In this document: positions 1 to 8,905 of the stretch, in pieces
Layout: each line of letters starts with the position of its first letter
Numbering within the stretch: position 1 is the stretch's first letter
Assembly: GCF_000420645.1 (NCBI RefSeq)
Contig: NZ_ATVI01000005.1
Coordinates: 728,357 to 792,356 of the forward strand
DNA from: Nevskia ramosa DSM 11499
GTDB lineage: Bacteria; Pseudomonadota; Gammaproteobacteria; Nevskiales; Nevskiaceae
Reading direction: 5' to 3'
Length of the DNA stretch: 64,000 bases
Notes under the pieces: model-generated
What the model saw: only the letters and a program-made list of their open reading frames with translations
What the model was told of the DNA's origin: nothing
The model's database searches: none
Translations under genes and position numbers: made by a program

Positions 1-291
1 ATGGCCAGCCGCAATCTCGACCTGACGCCAGCGCTGATGTTCGACATCGGCTGGAAGGCCGAACCTGTGGCCCTTGGCCAGTGCGTGTCGACGGTGCCGG
101 GTGCCTTGGCCAATGGCGCGCTGGTGCTGCCGGCGGTTGAAGACTGCCTGGCGACGGGCACCCCGCGCAGCTACGGCGTGTGCGTGGCCAAACTGGCACG
201 TGACTACGAAGCGGCAGGCTTGATCGATCGCCAGCAGCGCGTGTCGCTCACCGCTTGCGGCGTCGCGGATGCCACCAGCCGGGCGAAGTAA
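1..291 (+). CDS. C-terminal fragment of a probable secreted PA-domain or peptidase-like protein
   Basis: The reading frame is open from the first base and ends at TAA 289-291, so the ATG at position 1 need not be the true start. The segment LTPALMFDIGW resembles a stretch I associate with the end of the catalytic-like region of secreted PA-domain or metallopeptidase-like proteins, where an 'LTPAxxxDIGW' motif is common. The rest has evenly spaced Cys residues (CVSTV, DCLATG, GVCVAK, TACGV), which fits an exported protein with disulphides. A strong intrinsic terminator follows 38 bases downstream, so this is the last gene of a plus-strand unit that meets the minus-strand lipid locus tail to tail. 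The family call is from memory of the motif only. Confidence 0.4.
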   Translation: MASRNLDLTPALMFDIGWKAEPVALGQCVSTVPGALANGALVLPAVEDCLATGTPRSYGVCVAKLARDYEAAGLIDRQQRVSLTACGVADATSRAK

Positions 292-328
292 GCAGCCGGT
301 ATCGCCTGACGCTCAGGCGTCGGACGGA

Positions 329-365
329 AGAAGCCCGGACACGCAAGTGCCCGGGCTTCTTTTTT
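329..365 (+). terminator. Intrinsic terminator of the truncated left-edge gene
   Basis: A perfect 10-bp stem (AGAAGCCCGG, 329-338, with CCGGGCTTCT, 351-360) is extended by CAC/GTG around a GCAA tetraloop and is followed by T360-T365. The T run is on the plus strand only, so it ends the left-edge gene rather than the minus-strand acyl carrier protein gene that stops at 412. Confidence 0.85.
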
Positions 366-411
366 GTGCGTCGAACGCTGGCCGAAGCGAAGGCTTCGAC
401 CAGCGTCTGAC

Positions 412-693
412 TCAGACGAAACCGACGAGGAAATCGGCGATCTGGCCGATGCTCAGATCGTCGACATAGCGGCCGTCTTTCATCAGCAGCTTCTCGAACG
501 GCACTTTCTTCTTCGAGATGTCTTCCTCGATCGCGACCACCAGCTGGATGATGTCGATCGACTCGAAGCCGAGATCGCCGAGCAGCCGGGTATTGGCATC
601 CATGCGGCCTTCGAACTCGTGATCCCAGTCCTGGGTGAAATCCTCGAGGAGAACAATGAGCTGCTTGACGTAATTTTCGTGCGCTGCGGACAT
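412..693 (-). CDS. Stand-alone acyl carrier protein
   Basis: This 93-residue protein has the size and fold pattern of a discrete acyl carrier protein. The phosphopantetheine site is LGFESID, with Ser in the usual position but Glu before it in place of the canonical Asp. It is followed by the acidic helix-II pattern IDIIQLVVAIEEDI, which typically docks partner enzymes. The C-terminus is the usual short helix (IGQIADFLVGF). It is the last gene of the minus-strand lipid locus, 31 bases after the second hexapeptide acyltransferase, so it may receive a chain from the large synthases or present an acyl group to the two acyltransferases. The carrier function is well supported; the partner is inferred from position only. 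Confidence 0.85.
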   Translation of the reverse strand: MSAAHENYVKQLIVLLEDFTQDWDHEFEGRMDANTRLLGDLGFESIDIIQLVVAIEEDISKKKVPFEKLLMKDGRYVDDLSIGQIADFLVGFV

Positions 694-724
694 GATGGGC
701 GAGTTCTGAATGAGTGGGAAAGCG

Positions 725-1501
725 TCAGTACAGCGGTACAGGCAGCGTTTCCAGATCGTAGCCGGTCGCAGTCGGGCGGATCGAATAGGTCGGCGGCTTC
801 AGTAATTCGAGTTTGCCGTCTGCGAGTTGTTCCTCGAAGTAGTCGAGTGTCGCTTCGGTCTTCGAGAAATCGACCCGCTTCTTGTGCGGAGCGAGGTCAT
901 ATAGCCACCATTGCAATTTGAGGAAGCGCTCGACCAGCGGTTCGGCGAAGCGCATGCGGATGAGCTTCGCCGGCGAGCCGGTGACGATTGCATAGTCAGG
1001 CACGTCCTTGGTGACGATACTCTTTGCACCGACCACCGCACCGTGGCCGATACGCACGCCGCGCTTGATGAAGCTGCCGACGCCGACATAGGCCTCGTGC
1101 CCGATCGTGGTTTCGATCGGCATCGAATCGGCGTATGAGGGACCATCCTGAGCGTCCGGCGCCAGACGCGCGAAATCTTCGAACTGATACATGTTCGGCA
1201 TGTACTTCGGCCGCGTGAACGCGAATGGATGCGAGCTGAACCAGTTCATCGGATGCTCGGGTGGCCCGAGGATCGAGGATTCGCCGATCTGCGCGTAGCG
1301 GCCGATGTTGCAGCGATAGGCGCTGGTGGTACCGGCAGCGTTGAAGTACGCGAAAGCGCCGATCGAGCAGCCCTTCAAGCGATGCCCGTAGAGATAGGTC
1401 GGACGCTCGAAGCGAAGATGCAATGCGATTCTTGAGCGACCTGGATCGAGCATCAGGCCATAGGAAAGCAGATCGTGAGACGAAAGGCCGGATGCGGTCA
1501 T
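725..1501 (-). CDS. Left-handed beta-helix (CatB/XAT-like) acyltransferase, copy 2
   Basis: The protein has 258 residues if the ATG at 1501 is used. A TTG-led extension to 1561 would overlap the previous gene, and the ATG start aligns exactly with the start of the neighbouring paralogue. Hexapeptide-repeat turns are visible (IGRYAQIGESSILG, IGHEAYVGVGSFIKRG, VRIGHGAVVGAKSIVTKD), as are the family features HPFAF and the closing VTGSPAKLIR. CatB/XAT-type enzymes are trimers that acetylate hydroxyl groups from acetyl-CoA; a longer acyl donor carried on an ACP is also possible here. It lies 13 bases after copy 1 and 31 bases before the ACP gene. Substrate unknown. Confidence 0.8.
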   Translation of the reverse strand: MTASGLSSHDLLSYGLMLDPGRSRIALHLRFERPTYLYGHRLKGCSIGAFAYFNAAGTTSAYRCNIGRYAQIGESSILGPPEHPMNWFSSHPFAFTRPKYMPNMYQFEDFARLAPDAQDGPSYADSMPIETTIGHEAYVGVGSFIKRGVRIGHGAVVGAKSIVTKDVPDYAIVTGSPAKLIRMRFAEPLVERFLKLQWWLYDLAPHKKRVDFSKTEATLDYFEEQLADGKLELLKPPTYSIRPTATGYDLETLPVPLY

Positions 1502-1514
1502 GCCAAGGAGAGTT

Positions 1515-2294
1515 TTAGTAAAGCGGAGCAGCCAGTTTTTCGAGGCTGTAGTTCTTGCCAACGCTGCTCACGCGGTAGGTTTCCGGAACGAGCTTGGCAA
1601 GCGCATTGTCGGCGACTTTTTGTTCGAGAAATTCCAGCGTGCGCTGGGTATCGGCCCAGTTCACATCATGCGTTACCAATCCGAGATCGTAATCCCACCA
1701 CGCGAGTTTGAGGAAGCGTTCGATCAGATGATCCGGGTAGCGATAGCGCAGCACGCGCGCCGGAGAGCCTGCAACGATCGCGTACGGCGGCACGTCGCGG
1801 GTCACCACGCTGCGGGCGCCGATCACCGCGCCAACACCAACCTTCACTCCGCGCCGCACGAAGCTGCCGGCGCCCACGTAAGCCTCATGGCCGATGTAGG
1901 TATCGGTCGAGGTTTCGCTGTCTGCCCAGGACGGGCCCGCGTCTTCGCCCGGCGAGATCCGGGCGAAGTCGGGCATCTGATACATCTTCGGCATATGCGA
2001 TGGCCGCGAGAACGCGAACGGATGGGTGCTGAACATGGTCATCGGGTGCTCCGGCGGGCCGACGATCGTCGACTCCCCGACCTGCGAGTAACGGCCGAAA
2101 TGCGTGCGGTACGCGCTCGCCAATCCCGCCGCGTTGTAGAACCCGTAGGCCCCCATAGTGCAACTTTTCAGTCGGTGTCCATGGATCATCGCTGGCCGTT
2201 CGAAGCAAAAATCGAAAACCTTGTTGTTGCCGTCGTCGATGCAGACACCTTGTTCGAACAGCTGTGCCGCGGTCAGTCCCTGTTTCCGTTCCAT
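1515..2294 (-). CDS. Left-handed beta-helix (CatB/XAT-like) acyltransferase, copy 1
   Basis: I place the start at ATG 2294 (259 residues) because further upstream the frame only reads into the preceding phosphodiesterase gene in a low-complexity extension. The protein shows FERP..HGHRLK..C, IGRYSQVGESTIVGPPEHP, THPFAF, IGHEAYVGAGSFVRRG, VGAVIGARSVVTRDV and VAGSPARVLR, which is the hexapeptide beta-helix pattern of xenobiotic and serine-type O-acetyltransferases. It is clearly paralogous to the next gene over its whole length, including both flanks of the helix. Tandem copies in one operon suggest two related acylations of the same product or two positions on it. No substrate can be read from the sequence. 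Confidence 0.8.
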   Translation of the reverse strand: MERKQGLTAAQLFEQGVCIDDGNNKVFDFCFERPAMIHGHRLKSCTMGAYGFYNAAGLASAYRTHFGRYSQVGESTIVGPPEHPMTMFSTHPFAFSRPSHMPKMYQMPDFARISPGEDAGPSWADSETSTDTYIGHEAYVGAGSFVRRGVKVGVGAVIGARSVVTRDVPPYAIVAGSPARVLRYRYPDHLIERFLKLAWWDYDLGLVTHDVNWADTQRTLEFLEQKVADNALAKLVPETYRVSSVGKNYSLEKLAAPLY

Positions 2295-2325
2295 GGTTCT
2301 CTGAGACAAGCTGGTTACGTCCGTG

Positions 2326-3924
2326 TCATTCCATGTAACCGAGCATCTGCAACTGCTCGATGATCTGGCGCTTTTCTTCTTCGTCCATGTCTTCGGCCTT
2401 GGCCTTTTCGCCGGCACCGACGGTCGGCTTGCCGATCTTGACCGGGTGCTCGGTCAGCCAGTTGGCGGTGAAGAACGGTTCTGCGGCCTTGCCTTCGAAA
2501 TCGCTCGGCACTGGCAGGCCCAGGCTGTAGAGCAGGGTTGGGCAGACGTCGCGGATATCGAGACGTTCGACCTGGCCATTGGCAGCAATGCCCTTGCCGT
2601 AGGCCATGAAGATGCCATCCGGGTGATGGGTGCCGGCCGGGCTCGGACGCTTGACCACCACCGGCTTCAGATTGCGGATCGACACGAAACCGTTGTCGCG
2701 CAGCACCAGGGTGAGATCGCAGGCGCGCTCCATGTGCTGGCCCGGGAACCATTCCTCGCGCTTCAGCACGTCGACGATCACCGGCTCGCCATCATCGTTG
2801 CGCAGCGTCTTCAGATCCTCGATCAGCTTGTCGCGGAACGGGATGTAGTCGGCCTGCTGGATGCCCGGCTCGCCCGGCTTGGTCGAGACGCGGATGTGGA
2901 TGCCGTTCGAGGACGGCGTGCGGCAATAGGCCGTGGTATTGGCCCAGTCGAGATTGGCGAAATCGCTGGCTTCGCGACGGATCGCCTGCTCGCTGCCGTC
3001 GTTCACCGCCCACTTCAGATAGCCCAGATCTTCGAGGAAGGCATTGATGCGCAGCGTCTCGACGGTGGCGGTGAAGCCGTGATCGGAGGCGAAGAACACC
3101 TGGCATTCCGGGCCCGCCATGGTCACCAGCTTTTCGATGTAGCGATCGACGTTGGCGAAGTACTCGCGGCAGACGGCGCGCATGCGGTCGTAGAACTCGG
3201 TGCGTTCGGCCGGCACCAGCGCCGGATCGACGAACTGCCAGGCCTGATGCTGGATCTTGTCGGTGCCATCGAACATCACCGCCATCAGATCCGGTGCATC
3301 GTTCTGCAGGATGTACTCGGCAATGTTGAACCACTGCTCTTCACGCGGCAGGTGATAGCGCACCCACTGTTCCATGTCGTTGTCGTTGAGCACTTCGAGC
3401 GCCTGCTTCTCGTTGTCGAAGTCCCAGGCCAATTCCTTGGCATCGAAGCCCGGAATCGCGTCCTTCAGGCGCTCGAACAGGCCCGGCGTCGAATTGCGAC
3501 GCAGATGCTTGGCCGGAATGAAGCCCGGCACGATCGAACCATTGACGTGCTTCGGTGGCGGCGCGGTCAACGGGAAATTCAGCGCGGCGATCGACTTGCC
3601 CTGACGGCTGGCGATCGACCAGATCATTTCCGAATCGACATCGCGGGAGTCGTACAGGGTCCAGTAGACCTCGCCGCCCTTGTCCTCGGCGCGGATGAAA
3701 TCGAACACGCCGTGCTGGCCGGGGCCGCGGCCGGTCATGATCGAGGTCCAGGCCGGGGGTGTCAGCGGGTTCGGTGTCGAACGCAGATTGGCGCGCGAAC
3801 CCTTGGCCATCAGGTTGGAAAGGAACGGCATGGTGATGCCTTCGCCAGGAAGGTCGCGGGTCATTTCGTTCAGCACGGTGAACGTGCAGCCGTCCATGCC
3901 GATGAAGAGAGTCTTGGTGGTCAT
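2326..3924 (-). CDS. Alkaline phosphatase superfamily type I phosphodiesterase-like enzyme
   Basis: The 532-residue protein begins TLFIGMDGCTF, where an acidic residue of the dimetal centre is expected. It continues with NPLTPPAWTSIMTG, in which the threonine of PAWTS is the probable nucleophile, then VMFDGTDKIQH and FFASDHGF, the conserved metal-ligand blocks of the type I phosphodiesterase/nucleotide pyrophosphatase family. GTHHPDGIF near residue 450 supplies the last His ligand. The C-terminus is charged and not a membrane anchor, and I see no signal peptide, so it is probably cytoplasmic. It follows the second synthase by 65 bases, with AAGGCGGA as ribosome binding site. It could remove or transfer a phosphate-containing group on the lipid product; that role is inferred. 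Confidence 0.8.
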   Translation of the reverse strand: MTTKTLFIGMDGCTFTVLNEMTRDLPGEGITMPFLSNLMAKGSRANLRSTPNPLTPPAWTSIMTGRGPGQHGVFDFIRAEDKGGEVYWTLYDSRDVDSEMIWSIASRQGKSIAALNFPLTAPPPKHVNGSIVPGFIPAKHLRRNSTPGLFERLKDAIPGFDAKELAWDFDNEKQALEVLNDNDMEQWVRYHLPREEQWFNIAEYILQNDAPDLMAVMFDGTDKIQHQAWQFVDPALVPAERTEFYDRMRAVCREYFANVDRYIEKLVTMAGPECQVFFASDHGFTATVETLRINAFLEDLGYLKWAVNDGSEQAIRREASDFANLDWANTTAYCRTPSSNGIHIRVSTKPGEPGIQQADYIPFRDKLIEDLKTLRNDDGEPVIVDVLKREEWFPGQHMERACDLTLVLRDNGFVSIRNLKPVVVKRPSPAGTHHPDGIFMAYGKGIAANGQVERLDIRDVCPTLLYSLGLPVPSDFEGKAAEPFFTANWLTEHPVKIGKPTVGAGEKAKAEDMDEEEKRQIIEQLQMLGYME

Positions 3925-3989
3925 CAGAGGTCCGCCTTGAATCGTTATAGGTGTGACAGCAGGGGGTGTGTAGCAGTACGCAGCAGAAT

Positions 3990-6900
3990 CTAGGCCACAG
4001 CGGCGCGAGGGCCGCTGCTGGCTGACAGCGAAAGCAGAGACAGCGCGAACACTTCGTCCGGTCCGAGATGCAGCGCCACGGCGTGATCGGCGCCCGCATG
4101 GCGAACCAGCACCGCACCGACCGGTGCCGCAGCGCGCGGCACGGCACCATCGACGACTTGCCAGTCTGCACTTGCCGAGTCGTCCTCAAGTCCGGCGGCG
4201 CGTGCAGCAGCTCGTTTGGCACTGGCGAGTGCGGTGACGGCGCGATCCTGCTCGGCACTCGTCAGTCCAGCGAGGAAGCGCTGACGTTCGGCATCGCCGA
4301 CGGCAGAAGCTTGTGCACCTTCGACGGGTGGACGATCGAGCCGCTGGTAATCGATGCCGATGCCCAGACCAGGCGCCGCGCAAGCCGCAAGCGCATGACC
4401 ACCATGCTCGCTGATCGAGATCGACGGCAGCGCAGTCAGCGCGACACCATCGATGCGCAGCAGCCGCAGGCTGCCGTCGGCAGTACTGGCGATGGCGATA
4501 TCCGAGGGCGCGACGAGCGCACCGTGAGTCTGCTTGAGCCAGACCCGCACCGCGTCCTTGGCGGCGACGCGGCCGAGCAGCCACGCCTCGCGCTGCGGGC
4601 CGGTGACCGGCAGCGCGTACCAGTCGCGGCGCTCGTCGTCGTCCAGTACCAGATTGGCGAGCACGCGCTTCCAGATGCTGAAGCCCTGATCGAGAAAACC
4701 ATCGTCGAATGCCGGCACACGGCGGGCGATGACACCGGCAGCAGCCAGGGTTTCGGCCTGGAAGGGTTCGCTGAGGAAAGCGGTCTGCGGCGCCATGCGG
4801 AAGCTGTAGTAAGCCTCTGGCACGGTGAACTTGCGGTCTTCCCAGTTCGCTGCTCGCATCAGCAGACGGCCGTCCGCGTCGAGCACATCGAGATGCGCTT
4901 CGATGCGCAGCGGATCGGTCATCTTGACGTCGCAGCGGCAGATCACCCGGGTGCCGGCCGGAGGCATCGGCGCGTACTGGCGGAAAGTCCCGACGTGGTA
5001 CGGGAAGCAGTTGAAGCCCCAGGCGAAGCGCTCGGTCAGCCAGTAGCCGACCACCTGGCCGGCGGCATCGAGCAGTGCCGGATCGGTGCGGAACTGCGGC
5101 TGCGTGGTGAAGCGGAAATAGTCGTGCGTGGCGATCGTCACCATGTCGGCTTCGATCGCTTCATCGGCCCAGCGGCGGATCGACGTCACGCCCTGCAGGC
5201 GCGGGCCATGGAACATGCCGCGGCTGTACAACTCGCCATCCGGGTTGCTGCGGGAAGGCTTGCTGTCCGCGGCCGACCACGACCGTGCCGCCGGAGCTGT
5301 CGGGAAAGCGGCTCCGAGCAGGGCGATCGCTTCGAACACCAGCACGCCACCGGCGGGGCCGCCGACGCCGTTCTGGAACAGGCGCACCGATACTCTTTCG
5401 ACGCCCGGCTGCGCCACATCGGCAGAGATTCTTTCGGCCACGATACGCAGATCGAGCGTGCCGCCATCGAGGCCGAGCCAGCGATGGCCGCGTGATGAAT
5501 CCAGACCGATCAGGCGCAGGGAATCGCCGGTCAGCAGACAGGCCGCTTCGGCGACGATTTCCATGCTGAAGGTGAACGGGATGACGCTCAGTGCCAGCAG
5601 ATCGGCCTGCTGCGCACTCGGCGCCGAACCGAGCGCGTGATCGCGCAGGAACAGATCCGAGGCGAGGTCGTAGCGGCGCTCGCAGCTCAGCCGTGTTGCG
5701 TTCTGTTCGGTGATCCGGCCAAGCAGCGGATAGCGATGCGGATCGGCACGCGAGGGATCGGCCGCTTCGATCGCCGGCGCATTGCCGGCGAAACCATCGA
5801 GCACTCGCGCCTGGCTGTCGAGGAAATCCTGCATCAGCGCAAAGTGATTCTTCAGCGCTTCCAGACGCACATCGACCGGCGCCGCGGGCGGCGACGTCTG
5901 CGCCGGTTCGATCGGCAGCGCCGTCTTTGCCGACAAGGCGACGACCGGAGAGGGGGGCGTGGTTGCGCTCGGCTGAACCCGCGGCATCGGAGGGACGTCG
6001 GCCGGCAGATGCACCAAGGGCATCTGCAGCTTGATGCGCGGCTTTTGGCGCGCAGCACCCAACGGCACAGCGCCCAGCGACAGCGGCGCAATCTCGCGCT
6101 GCTCGAAGAGTTTCGCCGGATCAAAGCTGACGCCGAGCGCGAACAGCTGCGCCAGGGTTTGCTGCAGATGGGTCACGCCGGGCTTGCGGCGGCTGTTGGT
6201 GCTCAGCGCGATGACATCGTTGCGGCTGCGCAGGGTGTCATCGATGAACGAGGTCAGGTTGCCGCTCGGGCCGATCTCGACGAACACGCGCACCCCATCG
6301 GCGTAGAGCTGTTCGATGGTCTCGGTGAAGCGCACCGGCGCTTCCCACTGCAGGCAGGCCAGCTCGCGAATCTCGTCGGCATCATCCGGAAACGGGCCGA
6401 CGCTGCAGGCGCTGTACAGCACCGCGCGGCCCGGGCCGAACTCCAGCGATTGGTAGTACTCGCGATAGGCCTCGGCCACCGGATGGAACAGCGCGGTGTG
6501 ATAGGCGCGGCCGAACGGCAGCTCGGCGCAGATCGCGCCTTCGGCAGAAAGCTTTTCCTTCAGCTCGGCGATGTCGAAACGCGAGCCGAACAGCACCAGC
6601 TGGTTCGGGCAGTTGTCCATCGCGACGAGAATCTTCGCGGGGGCAGGCTGGCCGCGGCCGTGCTCGGCCAGCAGCTGCGCGCGCGCTGCTGGTTTCAGGG
6701 CACCGATGGTCAGCAGGCTGCCTTCGACGATCTGGCCTTCGCGGTCGAGATCGCCGTAGATAAGGTTGAGATCGCGCACCGTGTCGGCGATCTCTTCGCG
6801 GTGCTCGTAACGGCGCACGCCGCTGGCGGTGATCGCGGTGTTCTCGCCGGTGGAATGGCCGAGCATCGCGTCCGGCTTGAAGCCCAGATCGTCGAGCAGG

Positions 6901-8882
6901 GTGAACAGGCCGATGCTTGCAGCGAACACTGATTCGGCGGCGATATCGGTTTCGAACAATTCGCCGTCGAGGCGCTCGCGAACGCCGGCCGGCACGCAGG
7001 TCGGCGCCGGGAACACCACCGGGGCGCGCAGCGGGCTGCAGCGGCGCACGGCGGTTTCATCGATGAAATCGAACCACTCGCGGATCTGCGGGAAGTTCAG
7101 GCAGAGGTCGGCCAGCATGTTCGGGTATTGCGCGCCTTCGCCCGGAAACACGAAGCAGACCTTGCCGGGTGCAGCGCCATGACCGTAGTGCACGCCGCCG
7201 CGCAGCTTGAACGGCGCGACTTCCGTGTGACTCAGCTTGGTCAGCGCCTGGTCGAGCTTGGTGGCGAGATCGGCCGGGTCATTGGCGACCACGGCGAGAC
7301 GGTGCTCGCCACGGCTGTGGGCGGTGCTCGCTTTCGCCAGCGTCGCGAGACTCGATTTGGCTTCGGCCCTGGCATGCGCCAGCAACTGGCGCACGAGATC
7401 TACGAGCCCGGCAAGGCTATCCGCAGCGAGGGTCAACAGCTCGCTATGTCCCGGCACGTGCAGCAGCCCGGCGTTGAGCTTGTGTCCGTCGGCCGGCCGG
7501 TACTCTTCGAGAATGATGTGAGCGTTGATGCCACCGAAGCCGAAGGCGTTGACACCGGCGCGGCGCGGATGCGGTCCGCCGTGAATCCACGGCCGCGCCT
7601 GAGTGTTGATGTAGAACGGCGTGCGCTCGATGCCGAGATCCGGATCGACCTCGTCGCAAAGCATCGGCGGCAGAATCTTGTGATGCAGTGCCAACGCGGT
7701 CTTGATGATCGAGGCGCTGCCGGAGGCCGGCAGGCAGTGCGAGATCATCGACTTCACCGAGCCAAGGGCGATGCTTGGCAGATCGCCGACCCGCGGGCCG
7801 AACAGCGTGCCCAGCGACTGGATCTCGGTCTTGTCGCCGACTCTCGTCCCGGTGCCGTGGGCTTCGATCAGGCCGATCGTCGAAGGGTCGATGCCGCTCG
7901 ATTCATAGGCGCGCTTCAGCGCCAGCACTTCGCCTTCCAGACGCGGCGTCAGCAGGCCCTTGGCCTTGCCATCGGATGCGGAGCCGATGCCCTTGATCAC
8001 GGCGTAGATGCGATCGCCATCCGCTTCGGCGAGCGACAGCTTCTTGAGCACGATGACGCCGACGCCTTCGCCAAGCAGCGTACCGTCAGCACCCTTCTGA
8101 AACGGCCGCAACTGGCCGTGCGAGAGCGCGCCGATCTGGCAGAACTGCATGTACAGCTGCGGCGGACACTGCGCCTGCACGCCGCCGGTGATCATCATGT
8201 CGCAGCGGCCGGAGTTGATCTCGCGGGTCGCCAGTTCGATGGCGATCAGGCTCGATGCACAGGCGGCGTCGATGATGAAGTTCGGCCCCATCAGATCGAG
8301 CCGGTTGGCGATCAGGCCGGCGATCACGTTCGGCGTCAGCAGGCCGACCATCTCCGCGTTGTACGGCGGCAGCTGCTTCTTGAACTGGGCTTTGAGCTTG
8401 GTCAGTTCTTCGGGGGTCAGATCCGGGCGCAGGCCGCGGATCAGCTCCATCGTCTGATCCATGATCAGGCCGTGCTGCACCATGGTCATGATGCCGCGGT
8501 TCACGTAGGTGCCGCGGCCGAGCACGATACCGCAGCGCTCGCGATCGAAATGCTTGTTGAGATAGCCGGAATCGACCAGCGCATCGCGAGCGAAGCGCAG
8601 CGCCAGCATGTGATCCGGCTCGCCGCCGTCGAGCGTGTTCGGCATCACGCCGAGCTCGCTCAGATCGACTTCGGCGAGATCGCGAAGGAAGCCTCCGCGC
8701 GTGGTGTAGATGCGGTCGTTGCTCTTGGCATCGGCATCGACGTACGGCCCGGCCCATTCCGGCCCGGCCTCGGCCACGGCATCGACGCCGTTGAGGATGT
8801 TCTGCCAGAACGTGGCCGCGTCCTTGGCGCCGGCATAGGCGCCGGCCATCCCGATGATGGCGATGTCGAGGGCTTTACTCAT
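3990..8882 (-). CDS. Iterative type I synthase subunit: KS-AT-DH with a PPTase-like tail
   Basis: 1630 residues. A ketosynthase fills roughly 1-460, with the active-site Cys208 in DAACASS and histidines in EAHGTGT and in KSMISHCLPASG. An acyltransferase spans about 565-880, with Ser677 in GHSTGE and the later RAYHTALF histidine. After a Pro/Ala-rich linker a double-hotdog dehydratase follows (about 1060-1360), with His1082 in RDHALG and Asp1272 in LLDAAGQ. The C-terminal 200 residues resemble a Sfp-type phosphopantetheinyl transferase, but the expected GIDxE reads GIDYQ (1509-1513) and the expected KEA reads KRA (1556-1558). There is no ACP, KR or thioesterase, so it must work with the carrier domains of the 3132-residue partner, whose gene ends 23 bases upstream. 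The KS-AT-DH pairing recalls PUFA/heterocyst-glycolipid type synthases and the two-subunit Azotobacter Ars synthase; that comparison is from memory. Confidence 0.85.
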   Translation of the reverse strand: MSKALDIAIIGMAGAYAGAKDAATFWQNILNGVDAVAEAGPEWAGPYVDADAKSNDRIYTTRGGFLRDLAEVDLSELGVMPNTLDGGEPDHMLALRFARDALVDSGYLNKHFDRERCGIVLGRGTYVNRGIMTMVQHGLIMDQTMELIRGLRPDLTPEELTKLKAQFKKQLPPYNAEMVGLLTPNVIAGLIANRLDLMGPNFIIDAACASSLIAIELATREINSGRCDMMITGGVQAQCPPQLYMQFCQIGALSHGQLRPFQKGADGTLLGEGVGVIVLKKLSLAEADGDRIYAVIKGIGSASDGKAKGLLTPRLEGEVLALKRAYESSGIDPSTIGLIEAHGTGTRVGDKTEIQSLGTLFGPRVGDLPSIALGSVKSMISHCLPASGSASIIKTALALHHKILPPMLCDEVDPDLGIERTPFYINTQARPWIHGGPHPRRAGVNAFGFGGINAHIILEEYRPADGHKLNAGLLHVPGHSELLTLAADSLAGLVDLVRQLLAHARAEAKSSLATLAKASTAHSRGEHRLAVVANDPADLATKLDQALTKLSHTEVAPFKLRGGVHYGHGAAPGKVCFVFPGEGAQYPNMLADLCLNFPQIREWFDFIDETAVRRCSPLRAPVVFPAPTCVPAGVRERLDGELFETDIAAESVFAASIGLFTLLDDLGFKPDAMLGHSTGENTAITASGVRRYEHREEIADTVRDLNLIYGDLDREGQIVEGSLLTIGALKPAARAQLLAEHGRGQPAPAKILVAMDNCPNQLVLFGSRFDIAELKEKLSAEGAICAELPFGRAYHTALFHPVAEAYREYYQSLEFGPGRAVLYSACSVGPFPDDADEIRELACLQWEAPVRFTETIEQLYADGVRVFVEIGPSGNLTSFIDDTLRSRNDVIALSTNSRRKPGVTHLQQTLAQLFALGVSFDPAKLFEQREIAPLSLGAVPLGAARQKPRIKLQMPLVHLPADVPPMPRVQPSATTPPSPVVALSAKTALPIEPAQTSPPAAPVDVRLEALKNHFALMQDFLDSQARVLDGFAGNAPAIEAADPSRADPHRYPLLGRITEQNATRLSCERRYDLASDLFLRDHALGSAPSAQQADLLALSVIPFTFSMEIVAEAACLLTGDSLRLIGLDSSRGHRWLGLDGGTLDLRIVAERISADVAQPGVERVSVRLFQNGVGGPAGGVLVFEAIALLGAAFPTAPAARSWSAADSKPSRSNPDGELYSRGMFHGPRLQGVTSIRRWADEAIEADMVTIATHDYFRFTTQPQFRTDPALLDAAGQVVGYWLTERFAWGFNCFPYHVGTFRQYAPMPPAGTRVICRCDVKMTDPLRIEAHLDVLDADGRLLMRAANWEDRKFTVPEAYYSFRMAPQTAFLSEPFQAETLAAAGVIARRVPAFDDGFLDQGFSIWKRVLANLVLDDDERRDWYALPVTGPQREAWLLGRVAAKDAVRVWLKQTHGALVAPSDIAIASTADGSLRLLRIDGVALTALPSISISEHGGHALAACAAPGLGIGIDYQRLDRPPVEGAQASAVGDAERQRFLAGLTSAEQDRAVTALASAKRAAARAAGLEDDSASADWQVVDGAVPRAAAPVGAVLVRHAGADHAVALHLGPDEVFALSLLSLSASSGPRAAVA

Positions 8883-8905
8883 GATCGGCAGGCGTTCGGC
8901 AAGGC

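Noticed and set aside
1502-1561. TTG-led 20-residue extension of the second beta-helix acyltransferase
   Set aside because: It overlaps the end of the previous gene, has no ribosome binding site, and the paralogue aligns from the ATG at 1501.
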